Shown: positions 8,209 through 15,096, counted from the stretch's first letter. The stretch: DNA of 17,534 bases from Chloroflexota bacterium (GCA_024223125.1 JAAEOP010000678.1:1-17534), one strand, 5' to 3'. Numbers and translations are program-made. Notes: generated by a model from the letters alone, not told the origin.

Positions 8209-9591
8209 ATGTCTCGAAACCCGTTTCAATATTTGCTGCCAGTTTCACCTGATAACTTTGTCGGCCGCTGGCCTCTTGTAGAAAGCATTGCCCTTGATCT
8301 AACATTTGAAAGGGGTGATTCGTATGCCATTATCGCTGGCCGCCGGTGCGGAAAAAGCAGTCTGTTGTTAACACTCGGCCACCACTTGCGGCAACCAGAA
8401 ACGGCCGTTGACGGTGAATGGCGCCCCCTACCCTTATTCATTGACTTAAAAAATGGAAACTTTTCTACAGAAGAAGCTATTTATGCTTACGTGCTGAATG
8501 AATTATGCCGTCGAGTGGATGTGAATAGTCGCCGCCGTCCCAAAGATGCCTGGCCTGAGCCGGTATCTTTGGAGAAAGATTGGTTCAAACTGTTGTTGGC
8601 TGAGTCTACATTGAGCCTGCTCGACTTTCAGGATGGGGTAGGCTATATCCTGGATCAATTGAGTTCACCAACCAAACCCGCGCGCCTGATATTATTGATT
8701 GACGAATTTGATGAAGTATTGGGCCATGCTTGGACAAATGCATTATTTAATCAGATGCGAGCGCTAATAGTTGCCAGCGACCTGAACGAGCGTGTGCGCC
8801 TGGTTCTGGCTGGCTCACGGCGATTCCTGGACGAAGTAAGCGACCGCGGCTCGCCCCTTTGGAATGTACTCAAACTGCGTTTTTTGGTGGCTTTTAACGA
8901 GGAGAGTATTAGAAAGCTGGCCGCTCGTGCTGAGGGTTTGTCGGAAGAGGTCGTGACGGCCGTCTGGCAGCAGAGCGGTGGACATCCCTTCCTGGCCCAA
9001 TATTTGCTGCATTATTTTTGGGAGGATAGCCCATCTGGTGACGATGCAGGTGCAGTCCGTCGTCTGGCGTCACGATTCCAACATGAAGAAGTCGCCCACC
9101 TTGAAGGTTGGAGTCGAGCTATCGAAGCAGTCGGACGGCGTACTTATGCTATTTTGGCTGAAGAGGATGGCTGGATTAAAGAGACCAAGATCGTTCGTGC
9201 TGTGCAAGAGTCCCCAAAGGAAATCAGACGGGGCTTGACCGCATTATGGTATCACGCGCTTGTTATTCATGATGGCAGTTGGACAAATTACAAACAAATG
9301 GGCGATTTGTTTAAGACCTGGTTTGATGGCAATATTATTGTCCCGGATTCCCCAGATGACATTGTCGTGCTTTACAAACTGATTAGCAAATATTTCAGTA
9401 ACGGTGAATTGCATGAGTTATGTATGGAATTGGAGATTATTTACGATAGTTTGCCCGGTCAAGGAACCAGGAACAAAGCGAGAGAATTAGTTGCCTACTT
9501 TGATCGTCACGGACAAATCAATCAATTAATACGAATATGTTCGCAGCTGCGACCCAATGTGAATTGGTCAGACTCTGGCAAGCAACTTTAA
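8209..9591 (+). CDS. Soluble AAA/STAND-like ATPase with C-terminal effector-associated (death-like adaptor) domain
   Basis: A 460-residue cytoplasmic protein with no membrane segment. FVGR (17-20) opens an Orc1-like/AAA_16 ATPase: Walker A AGRRCGKS (43-50), Walker B LLIDE (162-166) and the SGGHPFLAQ signature (256-264), matching the ATPase of the upstream gene. A winged helix follows at about 300-370. Residues 385-453 form a compact helical domain (LYKLISKYF, then ELHELCMEL, then KARELVAY, ending in RPNVNW). I recognise this pattern as an effector-associated domain of bacterial conflict/STAND systems; the subfamily number is not certain. Such domains recruit effectors carrying the same domain, yet no such effector is in the window. 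The gene starts 6 nt after the upstream stop with GAGGAAGAA before it, so the two ATPases are co-translated and probably form a complex (inference). Confidence 0.85.
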   Translation: MSRNPFQYLLPVSPDNFVGRWPLVESIALDLTFERGDSYAIIAGRRCGKSSLLLTLGHHLRQPETAVDGEWRPLPLFIDLKNGNFSTEEAIYAYVLNELCRRVDVNSRRRPKDAWPEPVSLEKDWFKLLLAESTLSLLDFQDGVGYILDQLSSPTKPARLILLIDEFDEVLGHAWTNALFNQMRALIVASDLNERVRLVLAGSRRFLDEVSDRGSPLWNVLKLRFLVAFNEESIRKLAARAEGLSEEVVTAVWQQSGGHPFLAQYLLHYFWEDSPSGDDAGAVRRLASRFQHEEVAHLEGWSRAIEAVGRRTYAILAEEDGWIKETKIVRAVQESPKEIRRGLTALWYHALVIHDGSWTNYKQMGDLFKTWFDGNIIVPDSPDDIVVLYKLISKYFSNGELHELCMELEIIYDSLPGQGTRNKARELVAYFDRHGQINQLIRICSQLRPNVNWSDSGKQL

Positions 9592-9607
9592 GGTGCGACG
9601 CACTTTT
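9590..9607 (+). terminator. Compact intrinsic terminator of the five-gene operon
   Basis: A 7-bp stem (9590-9596 with 9600-9606, one G-U pair, 3-nt loop GAC) begins inside the stop codon of the last operon gene and runs into TTTT (9604-9607). On the other strand no T-run follows. Stem and T-run are short, so efficiency may be partial, but the position between two convergent genes 34 bp apart fits. Confidence 0.5.
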
Positions 9608-9625
9608 CCAGGATATGTTTCCATC

Positions 9626-10030
9626 CTAAGGTTGGTAGATTTCAATAACGTTTTTGGCGCGTTCACCTTGCTGCCTATCGAGGGTGATCAATTCTTCCCC
9701 CAAGGCTTCGGCCAACGCAACATAGACAGCATCACATCCTCTGATCCGATAATCCGCGGCAATAACGGCCGCTCTATTAGCCAGAGGTATGGAGACTGGA
9801 ACTATTTTTGCAAAAGGGGCGGCGGCCAACGTCTGAACGACTTTTTTGGCTACTTCTGGTTGGTTATAAGCCCGGCTGAGAGGAGCGGCCACTTCGCTAA
9901 GGAGAATTGCTGGAGATGAAAAATAACCACCTGAACCTGCCAGAGTAACGAACCAGGCTTTACTGGCTTGATGGTGCGGGTCGCCAGAAAGGATAGTGGA
10001 AATAATAACACTGGCATCTACGACGGCCAT
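9626..10030 (-). CDS. vapC: PIN-domain ribonuclease toxin, VapC type
   Basis: A 134-residue PIN-domain protein. The four acidic metal ligands of the family are visible: D5 (VVDASV), E46 (LLSEV), D100 (RGCDAVYVALAE) and D118 (ITLDRQ). VapC toxins are Mg-dependent endoribonucleases that cleave tRNA or rRNA and are held inactive by a partner antitoxin. The start codon overlaps the end of the antitoxin gene by 13 nt, and a ribosome site GGGAGG lies 10 nt upstream inside that gene, so translation is coupled. It ends 34 bp from the convergent operon. The open frame is intact and the active site complete. The RNA target cannot be predicted. Confidence 0.92.
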   Translation of the reverse strand: MAVVDASVIISTILSGDPHHQASKAWFVTLAGSGGYFSSPAILLSEVAAPLSRAYNQPEVAKKVVQTLAAAPFAKIVPVSIPLANRAAVIAADYRIRGCDAVYVALAEALGEELITLDRQQGERAKNVIEIYQP

Positions 10031-10308
10031 TGGCTTTCTTCCTCCCGCATTTCAGTGAGGATTTTGACCGCAGATTTGGCCGTTGGATTACTTTCAGAGA
10101 GCAATACGCCCAGTTCCAACAGATCCTGCAATGCTTCCAGGGACTTCTGCTTTTGCAGGTCTTCTAAATCTTCGGTGCGAATTGGCCGCAGGACAGCGAC
10201 GGGTTGACCATGAAGGGTGATCACATATTCTGCCGCTTGTTCGCGTACCTGGCGCACAATATTTGAAGTTTGATTCTTAAGTTCTCGAACGCCAATTTTA
10301 TTGGGCAT
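10018..10308 (-). CDS. Phd/YefM-family antitoxin partner of the PIN toxin
   Basis: A 96-residue antitoxin. The N-terminal half (IGVRELKNQTSNIVRQVRE, then YVITLHGQPVAVL) is the Phd/YefM DNA-binding fold; the acidic C-terminal half is the expected toxin-neutralising tail. The frame is open upstream to 10377, but the ATG at 10308 is chosen because it begins the Phd fold and has AGGAG (10316-10320) 7 nt before it. The gene overlaps the toxin start by 13 nt (TAG at 10018-10020). The toxin-antitoxin complex is expected to repress its own promoter, and paired repeats lie over the -10 box. Phd-type antitoxins with PIN toxins are common mixed pairs. Confidence 0.9.
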   Translation of the reverse strand: MPNKIGVRELKNQTSNIVRQVREQAAEYVITLHGQPVAVLRPIRTEDLEDLQKQKSLEALQDLLELGVLLSESNPTAKSAVKILTEMREEESQWPS

Positions 10309-10325
10309 GAGGTTTCTCCTATTTG

Positions 10326-10361
10326 TAACCACAGGGTAGCCACAGCTAGGCATTTTGTCAA
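10326..10361 (-). promoter_or_regulatory. Toxin-antitoxin promoter with direct-repeat operator
   Basis: Reading the - strand, TTGACA (10361-10356) is followed after exactly 17 bp by TACCCT (10338-10333). On the + strand, TAACCACAG (10326-10334) and TAGCCACAG (10337-10345) are direct repeats in helical phase, 11 bp apart, straddling the -10. This is a plausible site for autorepression by the antitoxin complex. The leader would be about 18 nt and includes the AGGAG ribosome site. The 10378-10416 remainder up to the amidase stop shows nothing recognisable. Confidence 0.6.
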
Positions 10362-10416
10362 GAAAGGTCATACACATGCGGTTATTGAAATCGAAAAGGA
10401 GTACGAACCTGATCCT

Positions 10417-11916
10417 TCACCGGCTAAAATCAGCAGTTGGCAAAAATTGGGGCGGCCGTCTAACCTGCGTTCCCTGTTCAAAAGCGTAGGCTAACTTAAT
10501 AAGTGTTGGTTCCTGGTAAGCGGCGCTGAAAAATGAAATGCCCACCGGCAAACCGAAAATAGTTCCGGCCGGAACAGTGATATTAGGATAACCGGCGACT
10601 GCGGCCATTCTGGAACTCCCCCCAGGATAATTGTCCCCGTTCACCCAATCTGTTAACCAGGCTGGGCCACCAGAAGAGGCCACCAACGCATCCAGATTGT
10701 GTTTTTGCAAAACGGCGTCAATCCCTTCATCTCTGGACAGACGATGGTTAGTTGCCAATGCTTGTATGTAATCTTCATCAGTTAGCGATCCTTTTTCCGC
10801 GGCCGCAAGCATCCTTTCCTGACCAAAGTAAGGCATGACTTTATCCTGATGCTTTTTATTGAAAGCAATGATGTCGCTTAAAGTAGCGACCGGAGCCTCT
10901 GAACCTAATTGGGACAGATAATAGTTTAAGTCAGCCTTCAGTTCATAAAGCAAGACTTCCATTTCTGTGTCTCCTAACTCCTCCACTGTTTCAATATTAG
11001 TGGGATCAATAATTTCCGCGCCCAATCTTTTCATCGCTTCAATGCAGTTTTCCATGATAGCGTCAACGTCTGGATTAAAACCAAAAAAATTACGGGCGAC
11101 GCCAATTCTGGCCCCTTGCAATCCTTGCGGATCAAGGTAGGAGGTGTAATCTGTTAAGCCTTTGTTTTTGCTGGCGGCCGTGGCTGGGTCTTGAAGATCA
11201 ACGGCCGTCATCCCTCCCAATAATATAGTCGCGTCAGCCACCGTTCGAGCCATCGGCCCGGCCGTATCCTGGCTGTGCGAGATGGGGATAATCCCCGACC
11301 GGCTAATGAGACCCACTGTGGGCTTAATGCCCACAATTCCGTTTGTCTGCGCTGGGCAAATGATGGAGCCGTCTGTTTCTGTGCCCACGGCCACGGAACA
11401 CAAATTGGCAGCTACGGCAACGGCCGAACCAGAACTAGAGCCGCATGGATTTCTATCCAGCGCATATGGGTTGTGCGTTTGGCCGCCCCGGCTGCTCCAA
11501 CCGCTGCTGGAACGGGTTGACCTGAAATTAGCCCATTCACTGAGATTGGCTTTGCCCAGAATGATGGCCCCGGCTTTACGCAACTGTTTTACCAGGAACG
11601 CATCTTGGGGAGGAATTGAATCTTGCAGCGCCAGCGAACCGGCTGTGGTCATCATTTTGTCATGGGTATCAATATTATCTTTGATGATGACGGGGATACC
11701 ATGCAATTGGCTGCGGGGGCCTTTTTCCTGGCGTTCGCTATCTAATGAATCGGCAATAACCAGCGCATCGGGATTGATTTCTAAAACAGCATTGAGGGAT
11801 GGCCCCTGACGGTCTAGCTGTTCGATGCGTTCCAGATAAGCGGCAACAATCTGGCGGGCTGTCAACGTTCCCGACGCCATTTTTTCTTGTAATTCAATGA
11901 TGGTTAACTCTTCCAT
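10417..11916 (-). CDS. Amidase-signature family hydrolase, peptide-amidase-like
   Basis: A 499-residue cytoplasmic amidase-signature enzyme with the complete Ser-cisSer-Lys triad: K79 (VIIKDNID), cis-Ser S160 (NPCGSSSGSAVAVAANL) and nucleophile S184 (VGTETDGSI). The 24-residue spacing between the two serines equals that of fatty acid amide hydrolase. The TETDGSI block and overall pattern resemble peptide amidase more than GatA: no gatB or gatC is nearby, and the length and C-terminus suit a stand-alone hydrolase. It should hydrolyse a carboxamide, substrate unknown. The frame is open upstream to 12108, but residues before the chosen ATG look non-homologous and cross a terminator-like region. 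ATG 11916 starts the typical MEELTIIELQEKM N-terminus and lies just below a promoter, without a Shine-Dalgarno site. Confidence 0.92.
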   Translation of the reverse strand: MEELTIIELQEKMASGTLTARQIVAAYLERIEQLDRQGPSLNAVLEINPDALVIADSLDSERQEKGPRSQLHGIPVIIKDNIDTHDKMMTTAGSLALQDSIPPQDAFLVKQLRKAGAIILGKANLSEWANFRSTRSSSGWSSRGGQTHNPYALDRNPCGSSSGSAVAVAANLCSVAVGTETDGSIICPAQTNGIVGIKPTVGLISRSGIIPISHSQDTAGPMARTVADATILLGGMTAVDLQDPATAASKNKGLTDYTSYLDPQGLQGARIGVARNFFGFNPDVDAIMENCIEAMKRLGAEIIDPTNIETVEELGDTEMEVLLYELKADLNYYLSQLGSEAPVATLSDIIAFNKKHQDKVMPYFGQERMLAAAEKGSLTDEDYIQALATNHRLSRDEGIDAVLQKHNLDALVASSGGPAWLTDWVNGDNYPGGSSRMAAVAGYPNITVPAGTIFGLPVGISFFSAAYQEPTLIKLAYAFEQGTQVRRPPQFLPTADFSR

Positions 11917-11923
11917 AATTCGA

Positions 11924-11952
11924 TTTTTACAGCCAGCATTAAAAGTTGTCAA
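11924..11952 (-). promoter_or_regulatory. Promoter of the amidase gene, predicted to give a leaderless mRNA
   Basis: On the - strand a perfect TTGACA (11952-11947) is followed after 17 bp by TAAAAA (11929-11924). Only 7 bases separate the -10 from the ATG at 11916, which places the transcription start at or next to the A of the start codon. The lack of any ribosome binding site upstream of the ATG agrees with leaderless translation. Confidence 0.6.
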
Positions 11953-12040
11953 GCTGCCGATTAATTTGCAAATGATCTTTGCAATTTGATGTGGATTGGA
12001 AATCCACATCTGATATGAAAAGTGCGTTGAAAACGTACTG

Positions 12041-12070
12041 AAAAATCGGGGTTGTGACCATTCCAACCCG
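12041..12070 (-). terminator. Probable terminator after the radical SAM gene (- strand)
   Basis: On the - strand GGGTTG (12069-12064), a 9-nt loop and CAACCC (12054-12049) are followed by CGA and five T (12045-12041). It lies about 50 bp beyond the radical SAM stop codon. The stem shares bases with the overlapping + strand terminator, so the region works as a two-way stop. Weaker than the + strand signal. Confidence 0.45.
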
Positions 12071-12087
12071 CTTTCAGCGGGTTTTTT
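12065..12087 (+). terminator. Strong + strand intrinsic terminator
   Basis: AACCCGCT (12065-12072), loop TTC, AGCGGGTT (12076-12083) and a T-run to 12087 form a textbook intrinsic terminator for + strand transcription, although both flanking genes are on the - strand. Confidence 0.7.
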
Positions 12088-12118
12088 GTCACAGACGTGC
12101 ATTTGCAATACACGGTTT

Positions 12119-13633
12119 TTATGTGATGTTGTTCAAGGGAATATATCCGGTTAAACGTTGGTCGCTGCCGGCACGGCCGTTGCCCAATCCACCACCTAAA
12201 GCCACTCCCCCTTCCGTTTCGGCAATGCGGTTGCCACCGCGGGCTTCGCGCTCAATGCGACAGCCGCCACCACACAGGGGCAGATCGGGACATTCATGGC
12301 ATTTTTCGGGTAGACCAGCCCACACCGGGTTCGCTTCCCGATCACGGAAACTGCGGAACAGATCGCTGCGCCACACTTGTTCCCAGGGGTCGCGTAAAAT
12401 ATTCCCGGCGGCCGCATAGTAAGATTGGCAGGGCAGCACATCCCCGTTCGGTTCAATGCAAATAGAGTATTCGCCGGCGTTACACCGTTTGGCCCCAATT
12501 TCCAATTCCACAGGCGACATACGGCAATATTCTGTGGGTGTGTACCAGAGGAAGCGCATTCCTTTTTCCTGAGCATGATCGCGTACACGAATCAACAAAG
12601 CTGGCATTTCCGCCTCCGAGATGGCATTGGGGTCGGCAAAGCCGCCGCCGGAGTAAATCATGCCGTTCATGGCAAAAGTACGAATACCCAGGTCGTGCAG
12701 AAAATCAATAATCTCTTCTACATGATCCATGTTACGGCGCATGAGGGTAGTGTTGGTAATGGTGTGAACAGTGCTGTTGACCCCATTTTGAATACCGCGC
12801 ACGGTTTGGTGAAATGATTTGGCGTTCATGACAGCATCATGCACGTCTGGCCGGTTGGAACCGAGAGTGATTTGGACATGGTTTAACCCTGCTTCTTCTA
12901 AGGTTTGAAGGTACGGTTGGTGGGCTAGACGACGGCCGTTTGTATTCATCCCCACCACATGCCCCAAATTGTCTGCATAACGAATAATCTCCGGCAAATC
13001 GGGGTGCAGGGTGGCCTCACCGCCGGTGATGATGAGATGGGGAATGCCAATTTCATGCAGTTTGTTTATGATGCGGAACCAGTCGCCGCGGGGCAGAGAG
13101 GGCATGTCAAATCGTTCTGGTTCATTGTAACAATGATTGCAGCCATTGTTGCAGCCGTAGGTAATGGCTAAGTCTGCTTTGTAAGGCGCGTCGGCACGAT
13201 GGCTGAAGAGGGCGGTGCGCTGCAAATCTTCGACAGCGCAGGTAGGGCAGCCGGTTTCTGGCTGTTGGAAACGGAGAACCATCTCGTAAATCTGATGTAG
13301 TTCCCGGTCTAGTTGGGGCCAGTCATTCCGCTGCACGCGACGGTGCAATTTAGCCTGTACCTGTTCCTGTGGGAAGTCACACAAGGCGAGGTAGGTCATT
13401 TCTACGGCCGTGCCATTCAAATGAATCGCATCCGTCACATCCACAAACAAGACGCCGCTGCCATCTTTTTCAATGCGTAAATGAATCCGTTTCTGGCCAC
13501 CGTCGAGGGGAATACGAAAAGTGTGCAGTCCTGGCGTGGGACGGGGCAGGTCGGCAAAGAGGGCGCGGAAGTTGTGCCAATCTCGCCGCAGACCGGTGAG
13601 CAGTCGGCTGCGGAGCGTGGGGGCGGTCACCAT
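12119..13633 (-). CDS. Radical SAM/SPASM enzyme with PqqD-like N-terminal domain
   Basis: A 504-residue radical SAM protein. C161-x3-C165-x2-C168 (CNNGCNHC) binds the catalytic 4Fe-4S cluster, and ITGGEAT (202-208) is the GGE SAM motif. A SPASM domain follows: C384-x12-G-x4-C402, then C445-x2-C448-x5-C454-x3-C458. The usual seventh, distal SPASM cysteine is absent. Residues 40-105 resemble a PqqD-like RiPP recognition element (DVTDAIHLNGTAVEMTYLAL), and an extra C129-x2-C132 sits in the linker. SPASM enzymes usually modify peptides, but no precursor peptide gene is apparent. The last 45 residues form an odd glycine-rich tail. ATG 13633 overlaps the stop of the upstream zinc-ribbon gene by 7 nt, with GAGGA before it, so the two are coupled. 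Substrate unknown. Confidence 0.88.
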   Translation of the reverse strand: MVTAPTLRSRLLTGLRRDWHNFRALFADLPRPTPGLHTFRIPLDGGQKRIHLRIEKDGSGVLFVDVTDAIHLNGTAVEMTYLALCDFPQEQVQAKLHRRVQRNDWPQLDRELHQIYEMVLRFQQPETGCPTCAVEDLQRTALFSHRADAPYKADLAITYGCNNGCNHCYNEPERFDMPSLPRGDWFRIINKLHEIGIPHLIITGGEATLHPDLPEIIRYADNLGHVVGMNTNGRRLAHQPYLQTLEEAGLNHVQITLGSNRPDVHDAVMNAKSFHQTVRGIQNGVNSTVHTITNTTLMRRNMDHVEEIIDFLHDLGIRTFAMNGMIYSGGGFADPNAISEAEMPALLIRVRDHAQEKGMRFLWYTPTEYCRMSPVELEIGAKRCNAGEYSICIEPNGDVLPCQSYYAAAGNILRDPWEQVWRSDLFRSFRDREANPVWAGLPEKCHECPDLPLCGGGCRIEREARGGNRIAETEGGVALGGGLGNGRAGSDQRLTGYIPLNNIT

Positions 13634-13968
13634 TTCGGTTTTTCCTCAAATTGGTACGAGGCGCCGCAGTAAGGACAGTTGACAAAAATAGCGCCCGCCT
13701 TCACCTCAATGGACTCTTTGTCCAGGACACCTTCACAGTTCTGGCATTTGATTTGCTCTAAACCGACATCGCCGCTGAGGTCAATTTTTTGTACGACGGT
13801 GGTCTGGGAAGGTTGGGGTTTGACGCGGGTCATGTAGATGAACACGGCCGCTGCCCCCAGCAAAACAATACCCACCACAATGCGTAATATCTGACCTTGA
13901 GAACCGACAATGAATATGAAGCCAAAAATGGACAGTACCGCTGCCACTAAATAAGAAACGATTTTCAT
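13627..13968 (-). CDS. Small membrane protein with two helices and a C-terminal zinc ribbon
   Basis: A 113-residue protein of no named family. Two hydrophobic helices (about residues 3-22 and 27-47) precede a cytoplasmic tail with KCQNC (C75, C78) and NCPYCG (C98, C101), a zinc-ribbon arrangement. The frame has two early ATGs. The second (13968) is chosen because GGGAGG lies 5 nt before it, whereas the first (13980) overlaps that ribosome site. Its stop lies inside the start region of the radical SAM gene (7-nt overlap), so the pair is translated together, and a joint role such as metal or cluster supply or membrane docking of the enzyme is possible (inference). AT-rich -10-like hexamers occur upstream (13985-14010) but no clear -35. 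Confidence 0.75.
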   Translation of the reverse strand: MKIVSYLVAAVLSIFGFIFIVGSQGQILRIVVGIVLLGAAAVFIYMTRVKPQPSQTTVVQKIDLSGDVGLEQIKCQNCEGVLDKESIEVKAGAIFVNCPYCGASYQFEEKPKW

Positions 13969-14046
13969 TTTTCCTCCCATGGTATTCGTATGTTCTTATA
14001 ATGAGTTTATAGTGCGTGTTTATACCCGATGACGAATCTGTACTTT

Positions 14047-14991
14047 TTAGTCAGGAATTGGATGTCGTGTTTGGATTGTTTCAAGCTGATTGCGAAAGTG
14101 CATGATGGCTTGACGGATGTCGCGATAGGTTTCGGTTTCTTTAAGCAAATTGAGATAGAGCAGACGGTCGGCAACGGCCGTGACTTGAAAACACCAATAA
14201 ACCGACATGAGTGGATTGATCCAAAGCCGGCTGTTGCGGGTGCGTGGAGTGGCATGATGATCGCCGTAAAGACCAGACAGGGAAGAGAGAATAGAACTGG
14301 AGACGATGCTCACATTGTCGGGCATTTGCTCAAATACATAGGCACACGCTTCACGATAGCGTTTCGCTTCTGGTTGGGCAGCTACCAGGGAAAATGCACC
14401 CAAGTAGCCGCCATTCTGTGACAAATCAGCAATGGCAGACAATGTCAGATCATTGGAAACACCGTGAAAACGGTCTACTCCAAACCCCAGGCAAGCCAAT
14501 ATTTTACGGGGGATGTTGAGCTGGGACACGGCCGTGATGCTGGTCATATCCTCTTGTGGCGTACCTAAACCATCTTCATCACCGCGCATCAGGCTGTCTG
14601 TGCCGCCATCAACCAGAACGATGGTATCCAGATTTAGATGTTGTACCAGCGTTTCATAATTCGCCAAAAGCGGTTTAACGCCTGTTCGTTCAAAGGCGTA
14701 TATAATTACTGACTCTCCTTGCGTTTGAAACCAATCAGCTAAATATTTTTCAGGAAAATAACCAGTGTGATCAATTGTGTCGGCCATAACGGCTAACATC
14801 GTTGACGCTAAACGATCAGATGAAGGCGGCAAAAATGAAAAGGATAAATTCGCCAGGTAAACAGTTTTTCCCTGTGCTGCCAAACCAAAATAAAGTGGTA
14901 AGCCACAAAAAATATCATACCCACCGCCTGCGCCAGCGATGAGTATATTATTTGCCTCCTCAACTTCTTGAAAAATGGGTGGAGTGAGCAT
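14047..14991 (-). CDS. DUF1152 family protein
   Basis: A 314-residue protein matching the DUF1152 pattern I recall: a nucleotide-fold start ILIAGAGGGYDIFCGLPLYF (16-35), then VYLANLSFSFL, then the acidic block VLVDGGTDSLMRGDEDGLGTP (about 125-145). No signal peptide or membrane helix is present. Biochemical function of the family is not known to me; the glycine-rich start and DGGTDS block suggest ligand or nucleotide binding. The chosen ATG begins just ahead of the family core; the ribosome site is weak. It has its own promoter immediately downstream of a terminator and is followed after 78 bp by the zinc-ribbon gene, with no clear terminator between, so read-through is possible. Confidence 0.85.
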   Translation of the reverse strand: MLTPPIFQEVEEANNILIAGAGGGYDIFCGLPLYFGLAAQGKTVYLANLSFSFLPPSSDRLASTMLAVMADTIDHTGYFPEKYLADWFQTQGESVIIYAFERTGVKPLLANYETLVQHLNLDTIVLVDGGTDSLMRGDEDGLGTPQEDMTSITAVSQLNIPRKILACLGFGVDRFHGVSNDLTLSAIADLSQNGGYLGAFSLVAAQPEAKRYREACAYVFEQMPDNVSIVSSSILSSLSGLYGDHHATPRTRNSRLWINPLMSVYWCFQVTAVADRLLYLNLLKETETYRDIRQAIMHFRNQLETIQTRHPIPD

Positions 14992-15031
14992 TAATTCACA
15001 ATTTTATTGGTTGGTGGATAAATTCAAGTTT

Positions 15032-15060
15032 ATCGTAAAGAGTGTTTGGTGTAATGTCAA
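15032..15060 (-). promoter_or_regulatory. Promoter of the DUF1152 gene, with an inverted repeat at the -10
   Basis: On the - strand TTGACA (15060-15055), a 17-bp spacer and TACGAT (15037-15032) form a good promoter. An inverted repeat GATAAA/TTTATC (15017-15022 and 15029-15034) overlaps the -10 edge and could be an operator. The leader would be about 34 nt. The -35 shares bases with the T-run of the upstream terminator. Confidence 0.6.
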
Positions 15061-15096
15061 AAAGACCTGACAGATTTTATCAACCCTGTCAGGTCT
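15059..15096 (-). terminator. Intrinsic terminator of the DUF1269 gene
   Basis: A perfect 11-bp stem, AGACCTGACAG (15063-15073) with CTGTCAGGTCT (15086-15096) and a 12-nt loop, is followed on the - strand by a T-run (15063-15059). On the + strand A residues follow, so it acts for the - strand gene whose stop lies 30 bp upstream. Confidence 0.8.

Larger units (their letters stand above)
11966..12087 (+). ncRNA. Candidate structured RNA: serial hairpins ending in an intrinsic terminator
   Basis: Read on the + strand, this gene-free stretch has hairpins at 11966-11984 (7 bp), 11988-12010 (perfect 10 bp, loop GGA), 12021-12039 (7 bp with one G-U) and a terminator at 12065-12087. GGGTTG (12049-12054) can pair with CAACCC (12064-12069), which excludes the terminator stem. 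No + strand protein gene ends within 2.4 kb upstream or starts within 3 kb downstream. A weak -35 (TTGTCA, 11946-11951) exists but no good -10. It may be a small RNA, an antisense stop, or a set of DNA palindromes; only the hairpins themselves are certain. Confidence 0.35.

Noticed and set aside
9593..9919. Small + strand gene after the operon
   Set aside because: The frame is antisense to the intact PIN toxin and encodes low-quality peptide; it is a shadow.
10309..10377. Longer antitoxin start at 10377
   Set aside because: It would lie upstream of the -35 box; the Phd fold and AGGAG site support ATG 10308.
11282..11809. 175-residue + strand frame inside the amidase
   Set aside because: It mirrors the amidase codons on the opposite strand and has no recognisable domain or ribosome site.
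10417..11916. GatA subunit of tRNA amidotransferase
   Set aside because: The amidase signature fits, but the TETDGSI block, C-terminus and lack of gatB/gatC favour a stand-alone peptide-amidase-like hydrolase.
11917..12108. Long N-terminal extension of the amidase (start at 12108)
   Set aside because: The extra 64 codons show no homology-like pattern and cross a terminator region and the promoter; the family start and leaderless promoter point to 11916.
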